Assembly: GCA_050874665.1 (NCBI GenBank)
Contig: JBNMLC010000011.1
Span: 38,809-102,808, forward strand
Direction: 5' to 3'
Source: RUG11237 sp050874665
GTDB taxonomy: Bacteria > Bacillota > Clostridia > Lachnospirales > Lachnospiraceae
Length of the DNA stretch: 64,000 nt
The first letter of the stretch is position 1; each line of letters opens with the position of its first letter. Positions 26,200 through 35,547 of this stretch are shown here, piece by piece. Below the pieces are notes generated by a model. That model made no database searches and was not told where the DNA came from. It saw only the letters and a program-made list of their open reading frames with translations. Made by a program: the position numbers and the translations under genes.

Positions 26200-26919
26200 A
26201 TGAGTAGCAAAATAAAAAAGGTATTTGGAAAGAAACTGCTTGGGGTTATGATACTATTTGCAATGATAATTACTGCTGTTCCGGTGATACCGGCACAGGC
26301 GGAAGATAATAGTGAAATTTCCAAAACGGTAGAAGTGAAACTTTTTCCGAATCGTTTGAAAACAGAAAAAATTAAGCCAAAAGATTATTATGTTGGTTTC
26401 GGCAGCGGAAAGATAACAAACTTGAAAAATTCGGATAAGAAAGTGGCAACGGTGAAAAAGGATAAAACTTACAGAAGTAAGCTTGAGATTACGCCAAAAA
26501 GTGTGGGTACAACGAAGGTCACCTACCAGTATGGAGGGGAAAAATATTCATTAACCGTAAATGTAACTAATTATGAAAGTCCTTTCAAATCTATTAAAAT
26601 TGGAAAGAAGAATTTTACAAAGAACTTTGAGAAATCAAATATCTATACTTTTAAACAAAAAAAGAACCTGACAGGAAAATTGCAAATTAAGATGAAAAAG
26701 AACTGGAAAATTAAATCCATGCATTTGGAATATTATGATGCGAACTATTGGACAAGAGATGCTAAGAATAATAAAAACATATCGTTAAGGACGGATGTAT
26801 ATGATGGGATGACTGCATTGAGTGTAACAGTTCAAAATAAAAAAACAAAAGAAGAGGTTGACATGCTATTATATTATAGTAAAAATGCGAAAAAGAATGG
26901 AAACAGCTATTATCCGTAA
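26200..26919 (+). CDS. Secreted lysine-rich surface protein with Ig-like domain
   Basis: 239 residues with a signal peptide (residues 5-34, hydrophobic region GVMILFAMIITAVPVIP and AQA cleavage site). The mature protein is strongly basic and beta-rich; STPKSVGTTKVTYQYGG-like strands at 87-115 resemble a bacterial Ig-like (Big_2) domain. No anchor motif. The ATG at 26200 follows AAAGGAGGAAA. The ECF-type promoter upstream groups it with the sigma/anti-sigma operon and the leucine-rich surface protein. Function is unknown; an envelope or wall-associated role is inferred. Confidence 0.7.
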   Translation: MSSKIKKVFGKKLLGVMILFAMIITAVPVIPAQAEDNSEISKTVEVKLFPNRLKTEKIKPKDYYVGFGSGKITNLKNSDKKVATVKKDKTYRSKLEITPKSVGTTKVTYQYGGEKYSLTVNVTNYESPFKSIKIGKKNFTKNFEKSNIYTFKQKKNLTGKLQIKMKKNWKIKSMHLEYYDANYWTRDAKNNKNISLRTDVYDGMTALSVTVQNKKTKEEVDMLLYYSKNAKKNGNSYYP

Positions 26920-27000
26920 GTTTTAATTGGTCATATTTTATCAAAACAAATCACGTATTCCGATTTATCCTAATCAGTGTATAAAGAAAAGATACTCAAA

Positions 27001-27037
27001 AATCCTGCCCATTGTAATAAATGGACGGGATTTTTTT
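27001..27037 (+). terminator. Intrinsic terminator after the Ig-like secreted protein
   Basis: Arms AATCCTGCCCATT and AATGGACGGGATT (one mismatch) with a short loop and seven T. The 380-nt gap from 26920 to 27302 otherwise contains only a TTGACA/TATAAA-like pair near 27163 and the ECF promoter at 27219. Confidence 0.8.
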
Positions 27038-27218
27038 GAAAAACAGAGTGAGAGAGAAAAAGCAGATAGGAAAGAAATACGGTACGGAGGAAAGTTAAAA
27101 AAATTATGGTAGTTGAAATTGTTGCATAGTAGTGCTAAATCCTAAAGGCAGGAAAAATAGATTGACATAGAGAAATTTGCGTATAAAATAAAAAGTAGAA
27201 AAAAGTATTATCATTTTG

Positions 27219-27250
27219 GGAACCTTTTGCGTCTTATATGAATCGTATTA
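27219..27250 (+). promoter_or_regulatory. Predicted ECF sigma promoter, copy 2 (autoregulation)
   Basis: GGAACCTTTTGC at 27219 and ATCGTATTAA at 27242 are separated by the same 18 nt as the two other copies. It precedes the sigma factor gene itself, the usual arrangement for an autoregulated ECF system. Confidence 0.7.
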
Positions 27251-27302
27251 AGTAGGGGTCGTATGCACTAAGGCAAATGAATGATAAAGGATGAAATATA
27301 CT

Positions 27303-27770
27303 ATGAATAGAAACGAATTTTGTGAACTAATAAAAGAATATGAAAAGCAATTATATGCCATTGCATTTTCGATTTTAAGAAATGAAGCGGATACAGAAGA
27401 TGCAGTCTGCAATGCAATTCAAAAGGGATATGAAAAATTAGACCAGCTAAGGAGTCGGCATAAATTCAAGGCATGGATGGCAACGATAACTAGAAATGAA
27501 GCACTGCAAATAAAAAGAAAACGGATGGATTTACCGGGCAATGAGAAGTTAGATACAATGTTGGAAGCAGTGATTGATTATCACGATGAATTGTGGGATA
27601 TTGTACAGAATTTACAAGAAGAGTATCGGTTGGTAATGGTTCTGTATTATTATAATGATTTGTCTATTCATGAAATAGCAAAAGTGCTGGAGATTCCGGT
27701 AGGGACGGTAAAATCTCGTATGAATCGAGGACGAAAAAAATTAAGAGAAGCATTAAGTGATGCGAGGTGA
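27303..27770 (+). CDS. ECF-family RNA polymerase sigma factor
   Basis: 155 residues with region 2 (YEKQLYAIAFSILRNEADTE) and region 4 (QEEYRLVMVLYYYNDLSIHE, then VPVGTVKSRMNRGRKKL) of sigma-70, and no regions 1 or 3, so group 4 (ECF). It directs polymerase to GGAAC-type promoters in response to an envelope signal relayed by its anti-sigma. ATG at 27303 is preferred over 27291, where the AAAGG would be too close. The anti-sigma gene begins 4 nt after its stop. Confidence 0.9.
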   Translation: MNRNEFCELIKEYEKQLYAIAFSILRNEADTEDAVCNAIQKGYEKLDQLRSRHKFKAWMATITRNEALQIKRKRMDLPGNEKLDTMLEAVIDYHDELWDIVQNLQEEYRLVMVLYYYNDLSIHEIAKVLEIPVGTVKSRMNRGRKKLREALSDAR

Positions 27771-27774
27771 GATA

Positions 27775-28866
27775 ATGTCAAAATTTGATAAAAAAATAAA
27801 AGAATTATCAAAGAACATGGAAGTTCCGGAGGAATACAGAAAGAGAGTAGACGAAACCCTGAGGAATTTACCAGTGGAGGAAAAGCCTCAGAAGCAGAAA
27901 AAATATTTTTCGGGAAAATATGTAGTTCGCATTGCCATTTGTCTCTTATTTGTAGCTGTTTTATTTTCTGTTAACGTAAACAGAGCCGATGCGAATATAT
28001 TTACTGTTTTTAAGCAGACGATTATGAGTTTCTTTCATATAGAAGATGGAACAACTCCGCAGGACTTGGGAGTGGAGAGTAAGGAAGAACATATAGGAAG
28101 CAAACCGGAGTTGTTTTTGGAATTGAAAGAGACAGTGGTGGACGGTAATAATGTTTATTTACTTGTGAAAATTATGGCGTCTTCTAATGTTGAGTTTTCA
28201 AAGGAAGCTACTTTTGATTATGTGGCATTTTCAAAAGGCAGTAATTACAATACGGATATGCTGTTAGGGGGAAGCGTTGACTGTTCTTTGCTGGAGGTAT
28301 CAGAGGAAAAAGAAAATGAAGCCATTTATGTGGTAAGTCTGTCTACAGACGAAGAAATAGAAGATGGCAGTCAGATTACGGTGTTATTTAAGGATTTTAT
28401 GAGAAATCCTTATGGAGATTCACCTGAAATGCTGGTAGAAGGTATGTGGAGTCTGAGCTTTTCCGCAGATTATACAGTAACAGAGGAAATAAATGTAGAA
28501 GGGACTGACGACACAACATACCCGTTTCTTGGAAAAGAAGCGGTTTTAAAAAGTATCAAGATTACCCCATTGGGAATGGTGATGGAATCAGACGTGTCAG
28601 CAGTACCATATGATGAATTGGGAATATCAGATAATCATGTGAGAATTAGTCTGAAAATGCTGGATGGAAGTGAAATACTGCTTATGAGCCATGATTTAGA
28701 GGAAGAAGTGATGGTAAGCGGCGGCAGCCTTTCTTATGAGAGGGAAGGGGAAAAGACTTACCAGACCTCCCAGTTTGAATTTGAAACGATGGTAAATACA
28801 AAGCAGATAGTAGGCGTAGCTATTGAAGATTTGTATGTTCCGGTAAAGAATACGAAAATGGATTAA
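27775..28866 (+). CDS. Membrane anti-sigma factor (DUF4179 family)
   Basis: 363 residues. A short cytoplasmic N-terminus of about 45 residues holds the sigma-binding segment, followed by one membrane helix (YVVRIAICLLFVAVLFSV) and a long extracytoplasmic part beginning with the DUF4179 domain (residues of about 45-130). The outer part is acidic and beta-rich. It should hold the ECF sigma factor at the membrane and release it on an envelope signal. The start at 27775 follows GAGGTGAG. Confidence 0.82.
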   Translation: MSKFDKKIKELSKNMEVPEEYRKRVDETLRNLPVEEKPQKQKKYFSGKYVVRIAICLLFVAVLFSVNVNRADANIFTVFKQTIMSFFHIEDGTTPQDLGVESKEEHIGSKPELFLELKETVVDGNNVYLLVKIMASSNVEFSKEATFDYVAFSKGSNYNTDMLLGGSVDCSLLEVSEEKENEAIYVVSLSTDEEIEDGSQITVLFKDFMRNPYGDSPEMLVEGMWSLSFSADYTVTEEINVEGTDDTTYPFLGKEAVLKSIKITPLGMVMESDVSAVPYDELGISDNHVRISLKMLDGSEILLMSHDLEEEVMVSGGSLSYEREGEKTYQTSQFEFETMVNTKQIVGVAIEDLYVPVKNTKMD

Positions 28867-28998
28867 ACGGTAAGGGTTCGGCTTATAGGCGGTACATGAC
28901 AATTTCAAATGAGCTGAAATTATATTTTTGATTCTTTATGAGCGTTCGTCTAATTCGTCATGGAGGCGAAATTATTAGATTTAATAATGTGATTAGAT

Positions 28999-29031
28999 GG
29001 AACTTTTTGCATTGTAAAATTATCTATATAT
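28999..29031 (+). promoter_or_regulatory. Predicted ECF sigma promoter, copy 3
   Basis: GGAACTTTTTGC at 28999 and ATCTATATAT at 29022, with the same 18-nt spacing as at 26122 and 27219, upstream of the leucine-rich surface protein gene. Confidence 0.65.
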
Positions 29032-29077
29032 TATATAGAGATATTTCAATAATTTTTAATAATGAAGGAGGTTGCCT

Positions 29078-31462
29078 ATGAGAACAACATGGAAAAAAGT
29101 AACAGCAGGGGTATTAACCGTGGCTATGTGTCTGCAGGCTTGGACTTTGAACGGGGGAATGGCAGAGGCTAAGACGCAAGATGTATATGGTTATATGGAA
29201 GGCATTTTTCTGACAGAAGATGGGTGGTATTGTATTGTTGAATCATATGCTGTAGCACCAAAAGATGGCGAAGAGGTAGGAGAAGAACAGGAAGGAATAA
29301 AAATATGCGGTTACGAAGGCGATGAAAAGGATTTAATTGTTCCTGAGAAAATCGATGGAAAAGTAGTTTGGGGCATAGAAAAGGCTGCATTTCAAAATTC
29401 TGATATTAGAAGTATTCAACTGCCGGAAACGGTAATAGATTTTGATTTATTTGCATTTGATGGATGTGAAGAGTTAGAAAGCGTCACTACATATGAGTGT
29501 GAAACAAAAGTTAATTTTGATTCACATGGAGGAATGACACTTCCAGTCGTTAATTCCAATGCATTTTCCGGATGCACTAACTTAAAGTCAATTACCATTC
29601 CTAAGGAAGCAGAATGGATTTGTAGTAGTGCTTTTCGTGGCTGTAAGAGTCTTAAGGAGATTGTGATACCGGAAGGAGTAACAGAAATTCAACAAAGTGC
29701 GTTCGCCTCCTGCCAGTCTTTAGAAACCATTGTAATACCGGATACAGTGGAAGAAATAGGGGATTATGCCTTTGCAAGCTGCACAGGTTTGAGGAGCATC
29801 GAATTTCCTAAAAGCTTAAAGAATATAGGACAACATATTATGAAGAATTGTACTTCTTTGGAAAGCGTAGAAATTCCGGGAAGTGTAAAGCTGGTGAATG
29901 ATGGTGCGTTTTTAGGCTGTACAGCATTAAAAGATGTTGTAATATTATCCGGAGCAGAAGAAATAGGAAGTACTGTTTTTGAAAATTGTACCAGTTTGGA
30001 ACATATCACCATTCCTGCTACCGTACATGAAATTTTTAATACTGCGTTTGACGGCTGCGGAGAGTTTACGATACATACCACAAATGCCACCTATGCACAT
30101 CATTATGCGGCAAATAATGGAATTAATTATGTGGTTGCAGACAATGTAGAGGATGTGTATACGCAAGAGGACTGGCAGTATACAGTTTTGGATGATGGCA
30201 TTAAAATTGTGTATTATACAGGAACAGAGAGTCAGGTGGAAATTCCGGAAACCATAGAGGGAAAGCCTGTAACGGTTATTAGTAATATGACATTTGTTCC
30301 GGGGGATGCAAGTGAGAACAATACCATCAAAAGTATTACTATACCTGCAAGCGTAACAACGATTGGAGATTCAGCCTTTAAAAACTGCTGTGCGTTGGAA
30401 AACGTTATTGTTCCTGCAGGTGTAACAAGTATTGGAGAATCAGCTTTTGAAAATTGCTGTAAATTACAAAACGTGGTAATACCGGGGACTGTACGATATG
30501 TGGGAAACAGAGCTTTTTATAATTGTCAGGAACTGAAAACAGTGGAGATAGAAGATGGAAAAACTTCAAAAACCATAGGTGATTCTGCATTTTACGATTG
30601 TTCCCAATTAGAAGCAGTATATATATATACATATGTATACAAAATTGGAAAGAAGGTATTTACCAATTGTGACAAACTTACTATTTATAGTTATCCGCAT
30701 TCTAACATAGTCAAGTATGCTGAGGAAAATAACATTAATTTTGTGACAATTCCGTTTCCTGACGATGATGACGATGAAGATGAAATCACCATCACACCAA
30801 CAGCAGAACCGACAATCACAGGCGGAGTGGTTTCGCCGGCAGAGCCGACAAAAACAGAAAGCCCGACGGTAACGGCAGAGCCGACAAAGGCAGAAAATCC
30901 GACGGTAACGGCAGAGCCGACGAAAACAGAAAACCCGACGGTAACGGCAGAGCCGACAAAGGCAGAAAATCCGACGGTAACGGCAGAGCCGACAAAAGCA
31001 GAAAACCCGGCGGTAACGGCAGAGCCGACGAAAGCAGAAAACCCGATGGTAACGGCAGAGCCGACGAAAGCAGAAAACCCGACGGTAACGGCAGTACCGA
31101 CTGCGAATCCGACAGTAAAGGCGACACCAACACCGACAAAGGTTCCAGATAAAGTGAAAGCACCGAAGGTGAAGAAGGTGTCCGGTTTGAAGGTTTCTGC
31201 AAAAAAGAAAGCATTAGTTGTCAGTTGGAAAAAATTATCTGATATCAATGGATATCAGCTTCAGGTCAGCACCAAGAAAAATTTCAAAAATGCAAAGACC
31301 ATTAGTATAAATAAATCAAAGAAAAAATATACAGCTTCTAAATTAAAATCAAAGAAAAAATACTATGTAAGGATTCGGGCTTACAAAACCTATAAGCTTG
31401 CAAGCGGAGAGAAAGCGAAAGCATATGGAACTTGGAAAAGTATCAATAAAAAGACAAAGTAA
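29078..31462 (+). CDS. BspA-type leucine-rich repeat surface protein with Thr-Pro linker and Fn3 domain
   Basis: 794 residues with a signal peptide (to about residue 30). Two blocks of LRR_5/BspA repeats follow, about ten copies of the pattern I-P-x-x-V-x-x-I-G-x-x-A-F-x-x-C, at residues of roughly 85-350 and 390-540. An acidic turn (DDDDDEDE) leads to about seven copies of the 12-residue unit TAEPTKAENPTV and then a lysine-rich fibronectin type III domain. BspA-like proteins mediate adhesion to host or other bacteria. There is no LPXTG motif. The ATG at 29078 follows AAGGAGG; a TTG six bases upstream falls at the binding site. The ECF promoter suggests induction under envelope stress. Confidence 0.87.
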   Translation: MRTTWKKVTAGVLTVAMCLQAWTLNGGMAEAKTQDVYGYMEGIFLTEDGWYCIVESYAVAPKDGEEVGEEQEGIKICGYEGDEKDLIVPEKIDGKVVWGIEKAAFQNSDIRSIQLPETVIDFDLFAFDGCEELESVTTYECETKVNFDSHGGMTLPVVNSNAFSGCTNLKSITIPKEAEWICSSAFRGCKSLKEIVIPEGVTEIQQSAFASCQSLETIVIPDTVEEIGDYAFASCTGLRSIEFPKSLKNIGQHIMKNCTSLESVEIPGSVKLVNDGAFLGCTALKDVVILSGAEEIGSTVFENCTSLEHITIPATVHEIFNTAFDGCGEFTIHTTNATYAHHYAANNGINYVVADNVEDVYTQEDWQYTVLDDGIKIVYYTGTESQVEIPETIEGKPVTVISNMTFVPGDASENNTIKSITIPASVTTIGDSAFKNCCALENVIVPAGVTSIGESAFENCCKLQNVVIPGTVRYVGNRAFYNCQELKTVEIEDGKTSKTIGDSAFYDCSQLEAVYIYTYVYKIGKKVFTNCDKLTIYSYPHSNIVKYAEENNINFVTIPFPDDDDDEDEITITPTAEPTITGGVVSPAEPTKTESPTVTAEPTKAENPTVTAEPTKTENPTVTAEPTKAENPTVTAEPTKAENPAVTAEPTKAENPMVTAEPTKAENPTVTAVPTANPTVKATPTPTKVPDKVKAPKVKKVSGLKVSAKKKALVVSWKKLSDINGYQLQVSTKKNFKNAKTISINKSKKKYTASKLKSKKKYYVRIRAYKTYKLASGEKAKAYGTWKSINKKTK

Positions 31463-31860
31463 ATTTTCTTAGAAGTGTTGGCAGAGAAGTTAGTGCAAAA
31501 AGGATGGATTTATGTGTGAGGAGAGTGCGGAGCGTAATGCTCCGCATTGTTAAATTTCTAATGCAGAATAACGGATACTATGATATCATGTGAAAAGTGA
31601 ACTGAGGTACAAATATATATCCCGTTCTTGCTTCTAGGTGCTTTGGAGCCGAAGAAAGCACTGTCATAGTCAGATGTACTGCATGATATAGAGCGTTATG
31701 CCTGATAGCAACCATTAGTTGACACATTTTTATGAAAATGTAAGTTGCAATTGGTGGTTGTCAACCGATTTTTCTGGTACGATATTAGTAACGATATCGG
31801 AAAGAAGGACTTCAGAAAAGTAAAGATTAAAATATCAAAAATGAGAAAGGTGATGGGCAT
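31463..31860 (+). other. Intergenic region with hairpin and XRE promoter
   Basis: A perfect hairpin, TGCGGAGC (31526-31533) with GCTCCGCA (31539-31546), follows the surface-protein gene and may end its transcript although no T-run follows. A promoter for the XRE gene is seen at TTGTCA (31758-31763), 17 nt, GATATT (31781-31786). Two direct copies of ACGATAT (31780-31786 and 31791-31797), 11 nt apart, overlap the -10 element and are a likely autoregulatory site. An inverted pair GTTGACA/TGTCAAC also spans 31719-31765. No coding frame is seen. Confidence 0.5.
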
Positions 31861-32853
31861 ATGATATTAGGAGAAAAAATAACGTTACTGAGAAAGAAAA
31901 ACAATTATTCACAAGAAGACCTGGCAAATGAATTAGGGATTTCTAGACAGTCTGTATCTAAATGGGAGAGTGGAAATTCTATTCCAGATTTGGATAAGAT
32001 TATAAAAATAAGTAATCTGTTTGGGGTAAGTACGGATTATTTGTTAAAGGATGAATTAGAAGAAGAAATATTGTCTGAAACGGATGAGATGCTAGAAGAA
32101 GGTAAAATAGTGTCTTTAGAGGAAGCAAATGAATTTTTAGAAGCAACACTTCGATTTGCAAATAAACTATCACTTGCTATCCTTTTATTTATATTATCCC
32201 CAATAACTCTTATCATATTAGGGGGAATGGAAGATACAGGAGTTGCTCCCATTACAGAAGATATGGCTGGAGGATTTGGAACGGCTGTGTTATTGTTTTT
32301 GGTTGCGATAGGAACGGTAATCATTGTAATGGAAGGTATTGCCTATAGTAAATATGAGTATTTGGAAAAAGAGAAAATTGTACTACAGTATGGTGTAAAA
32401 GGAATTGTGACTAAGAAAAAAGCAGAATTTGCAGAAAACTTCCAGAGAAACATAGCAATTGGAATAGGCATTATTATTGTAGGAATCATTCCGTTGATGA
32501 TTGGGGCAGGTCTGGGTGTTTCAGAGTTTGTAGAAGTAGTATGTGTCGGAGTTCTTTTGGCGGCAGTGTCGGTGGGAGTGCACCAGATTGTGTGGGCAAG
32601 TGTAATTCAGGGCAGTTTTCAGAAACTTTTGCAGGAAGAAGACTATTCAGAGGAAAACAAGGAATTGCAGAAAAAAGCGGGAAATTTTGCAGGTGTTTAC
32701 TGGTGTCTTGCAACAGCACTGTATTTAGGCGTTTCATTTATAACAAATGCATGGAATAGTTCTTGGATTATTTGGCCGGTAGCGGGAGTGCTGTTTGCGG
32801 CATTGAACGGAATTTACAGGGGTATTATTAAGATGAATGAAAAGTATTTATAA
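31861..32853 (+). CDS. XRE-family regulator fused to a membrane domain
   Basis: 330 residues. Residues 5-62 are an XRE helix-turn-helix (YSQEDLANELGISRQSVSKW) and the rest has about six hydrophobic helices, so the DNA-binding domain is tethered to the membrane. An acidic coiled linker (residues of about 62-95) separates them. The architecture suggests a regulator that senses an event in the membrane. It is separated from the radical SAM gene by 12 nt and may be cotranscribed. Confidence 0.82.
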   Translation: MILGEKITLLRKKNNYSQEDLANELGISRQSVSKWESGNSIPDLDKIIKISNLFGVSTDYLLKDELEEEILSETDEMLEEGKIVSLEEANEFLEATLRFANKLSLAILLFILSPITLIILGGMEDTGVAPITEDMAGGFGTAVLLFLVAIGTVIIVMEGIAYSKYEYLEKEKIVLQYGVKGIVTKKKAEFAENFQRNIAIGIGIIIVGIIPLMIGAGLGVSEFVEVVCVGVLLAAVSVGVHQIVWASVIQGSFQKLLQEEDYSEENKELQKKAGNFAGVYWCLATALYLGVSFITNAWNSSWIIWPVAGVLFAALNGIYRGIIKMNEKYL

Positions 32854-32865
32854 GGAAAGCAGCGT

Positions 32866-33825
32866 ATGATGAATTTATGTAAATTATGTCCACGCAGATG
32901 TATGGCTGACCGCGATAACGGTCAGACCGGAATCTGAGGACAAACTTCAGAAATAAAAGCAGCAAGAGCTTCCCTTCACATGTGGGAAGAGCCTTGCATA
33001 TCAGGGGAGCATGGTTCGGGAACAGTATTTTTCTCAGGCTGTGCTCTCCATTGTGTTTTTTGTCAAAACCATACCATTGCAAATGGAATGGGAGGAAAAG
33101 TCATTACCATAAAACGTTTGTCTGAAATTTTTATAGAGTTACAGGAAAAGAATGCGAATAATATCAATCTTGTGACCGCAGGGCATTTTGTACCGCAGGT
33201 GGTTGAGGCCTTACAGAAAGCTAAGCAGAACGGATTAGAGATTCCTGTTATATACAACAGCAGTGGATATGAAGAGGTGGACACACTTCGCATGTTAGAG
33301 GGATATGTGGATATATATCTACCGGATTTTAAGTATGTGGACAGTGAAATCAGTGCAAAGTACTCTCATGCACCGGATTATTTTGAAAAGGCAAAATCAG
33401 CATTGAAAGAAATGGTGCGGCAAACAGGTGAGATGGAATTTTATGATGAAGCTACGAAACTGCACACGATTGGGGTGAGAGAGTATCAGGATTACAGCGA
33501 AAAAGGGGAAAGCTATCTTATGAAAAAGGGGGTCATTGTAAGACATTTATTGTTGCCCGGCTGTCTGGAGGATTCAAAAAGGGTAATAAAGTATTTGATA
33601 AAAGAATATGGTAACAGTATATTTATAAGCATTATGAATCAGTATACACCTTTGCCTCATGTAAGAAAATATAAGGAATTAAACAGAACAGTGACCGAAA
33701 AGGAGTATGAAGAATTATTGGATTATGCGATAGAGCTTGGGATAGAAAATGGCTTTTTACAGGAGGGAGATGTAGCGAAGGAGAGTTTCATTCCGGAGTT
33801 TGACGGCAGAGGAATTGAAATTTAA
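32866..33825 (+). CDS. PflX-type radical SAM protein (COG1313) with in-frame TGA at a cysteine position
   Basis: A frame of 319 codons matching the PflX family of radical SAM proteins. It has an N-terminal cysteine cluster (CKLCPRRC), the segment ASLHMWEEPCISGEHGSGTV and the radical SAM motif C59-x3-C63-x2-C66 (FSGCALHCVFCQNH) that holds the 4Fe-4S cluster, then YNSSGYEEVDTLRMLEGYVD and a complete C-terminus. Codon 24 is TGA (32935-32937) where relatives have Cys in a GxCG motif. All other codons are open. It is either a recent nonsense mutation or a selenocysteine. If the TGA terminates, translation could restart at ATG 32980, losing the N-terminal cysteines but keeping the radical SAM core. 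PflX function is not established. Confidence 0.75.
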
Positions 33826-33936
33826 GAATTCACATTTCAGCCTGGGGGGCGAGTTGACGGGTATATTTTGGTGTGCTATAGTTATGCATGAATATATTAC
33901 ACTAGGATATATTGCAGCGGCAAAGGAGAAGTGTAG

Positions 33937-34518
33937 ATGAGAGCAAATGAAGTTAAGAGAGAAATACGCATATTTACAATAGCAGATTATAAAGAAGAAG
34001 AAGCTTATTTGAGAGAACAGCATAAAAGAGGCTTTCGATTTGTAAGATTTGCCTTGCCATGCTTTTATTATTTTGAAAAGTGTGAGCCGGAAGATGTCAT
34101 TTATCAGTTGGATTTCAGCAACGGAAAGAGCAGGGAGGCCGAATACAGACAGATATATCAGGACACCGGCTGGGAGTATCTTTTTGATGTAAACGGTTGG
34201 AGTTATTTTAGAAGGAATGCGAAAGAAATAGGCAAAGAGGAAGAAATATACACAGACAAAGAGTCTAAAGTTATGCATGTGGATAAAATAGTAAAGGGAA
34301 GAATGCTTCCATTTCTGGTAATATTTTTATGCGGTGTCATACCAAACTTTTTGCATTATTTTTCGGATAGTGGAAATATAGCGTTAAAATATGGCTGGGG
34401 AGAAGCAGTGCTGACTATTTTCTGGTATGTGATGTTTCTTGTTTACGTCTATCTGGTTTTGCATTGTATGAGAAAGCTGCATCGCTTAAAAAAAGAAGTG
34501 ATGGACGGAAAAATGTAG
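33937..34518 (+). CDS. DUF2812 membrane protein
   Basis: 193 residues. The N-terminal half (REIRIFTIADYKEEEAYL, YQLDFSNGK, GWEYLFDVNGWSYF) is the DUF2812 domain, and the C-terminal half has two membrane helices (residues of about 122-140 and 155-180). DUF2812 proteins are often found beside PadR regulators, but none lies here. GCAAAGGAGAAG precedes the ATG. The role is unknown; a small membrane sensor is possible. Confidence 0.75.
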   Translation: MRANEVKREIRIFTIADYKEEEAYLREQHKRGFRFVRFALPCFYYFEKCEPEDVIYQLDFSNGKSREAEYRQIYQDTGWEYLFDVNGWSYFRRNAKEIGKEEEIYTDKESKVMHVDKIVKGRMLPFLVIFLCGVIPNFLHYFSDSGNIALKYGWGEAVLTIFWYVMFLVYVYLVLHCMRKLHRLKKEVMDGKM

Positions 34519-34582
34519 GAAGGTAACCCTCTGAAAATATTTCTTGCAATTTCCCATAACCTCAATTAATATAATAAGTAGA

Positions 34583-34697
34583 GTACACGACTGGCGGAAA
34601 CAGGGAAACCTGCGTAGGACGACCTACAGGGAGTGTATACACAAGATTAAGCCGACCGCCTGGGCAGACACGGATAAGTGCGCTCAGGCGGTCTTTT
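34583..34697 (+). ncRNA. ZTP (pfl) riboswitch with expression-platform terminator
   Basis: The pfl-motif landmarks are present in order: ACGACTGGCGG, CAGGGAAACCTG, CAGGGAG and CCGCCTGGGCA (34656-34666). The last element is also the left arm of a terminator, GACCGCCTG (34654-34662) with CAGGCGGTC (34685-34693) followed by TTTTT. Ligand (ZTP/ZMP, which accumulates when folate is short) should prevent terminator formation. The downstream genes use ZMP's formylation and cyclisation steps, as expected for this riboswitch. TATAAT at 34570-34575 is a suitable -10 element. Confidence 0.92.
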
Positions 34698-34821
34698 TGC
34701 TGTATAGGAAACCAGCAACGCATGGTGCAATCCGTGTAATCACAGATTAGGGTGTTTTGTTCCCCTAATCCTTATAGTGCACATCTAAAAACTCATTACA
34801 AAGAAAATCTGGAGGTACAAA

Positions 34822-35535
34822 ATGGAAATGTTATCATTGGAACAGGAACTGAAAAACAATGCATACCCGGGACGTGGTATTGTAATTGGTAAGTCAAAGG
34901 ACGGAAAAAAGGCAGTGACAGCATATTTTATTATGGGAAGGAGCTCAAACAGCAGAAACCGTGTGTTCGTGGAAGAAGGACAGGGAATCCGCACGGAAGC
35001 TTTTGACCCGTCAAAATTAGAAGATCCAAGTTTGATTATTTATGCACCGGTAAGAGTTTTAGGAAATAGAACTATTGTGACTAATGGTGATCAGACAGAC
35101 ACAATTTATGAAGGAATGGATAAAGAACTTACGTTTGAGCAATCTTTAAGATGTCGTGAATTTGAACCGGATGCACCAAATTATACACCTAGAATTTCCG
35201 GTGTAATGCATGTAGAAGGCGGAAACTACGATTATGCAATGTCTATTTTAAAGAGCAATAATGGTAATCCTGACTGTTGTAACCGTTATACATTTACATA
35301 TGACAATCCGGTAGCCGGAGAGGGTCATTTCATACATACATACATGCATGACGGAAATCCACTTCCAAGCTTTGAGGGAGAACCAAAATTAGTAGAAATT
35401 GCAGATGATATTGATGAATTTACTAATTTAGTGTGGACAAGCTTGAATGAAGATAACAAAGTGTCCTTGTTTATTAGATACATTGACATTGCAACAGGGA
35501 ATTATGAAACAAGAATCATCAATAAAAACAAATAA
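34822..35535 (+). CDS. purO: IMP cyclohydrolase (PurO-type)
   Basis: 237 residues of the IMP_cyclohyd family (COG3363), found in archaea and clostridia. It closes the ring of FAICAR to give IMP, the last step of purine synthesis. Recognised segments are NAYPGRGIVIGKSKDGK, YFIMGRSSNSRNRVF and DCCNRYTFTYDNPVAGEG. It replaces the cyclohydrolase domain usually fused to AICAR transformylase, which fits the single-domain AICARFT gene that follows after 12 nt. Expression should be controlled by the ZTP riboswitch upstream. Confidence 0.88.
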   Translation: MEMLSLEQELKNNAYPGRGIVIGKSKDGKKAVTAYFIMGRSSNSRNRVFVEEGQGIRTEAFDPSKLEDPSLIIYAPVRVLGNRTIVTNGDQTDTIYEGMDKELTFEQSLRCREFEPDAPNYTPRISGVMHVEGGNYDYAMSILKSNNGNPDCCNRYTFTYDNPVAGEGHFIHTYMHDGNPLPSFEGEPKLVEIADDIDEFTNLVWTSLNEDNKVSLFIRYIDIATGNYETRIINKNK

Positions 35536-35547
35536 AGGAGAAAAAGC

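Noticed and set aside
26927..27112. 61-codon frame after the Ig-like secreted protein
   Set aside because: It runs through the terminator at 27001-27037 and lacks a ribosome binding site.
30691..31248. Minus-strand open frame of 185 codons opposite the leucine-rich protein
   Set aside because: Its repeats are the complement of the Thr-Pro-Glu linker codons; repetitive coding DNA keeps the opposite strand free of stops.
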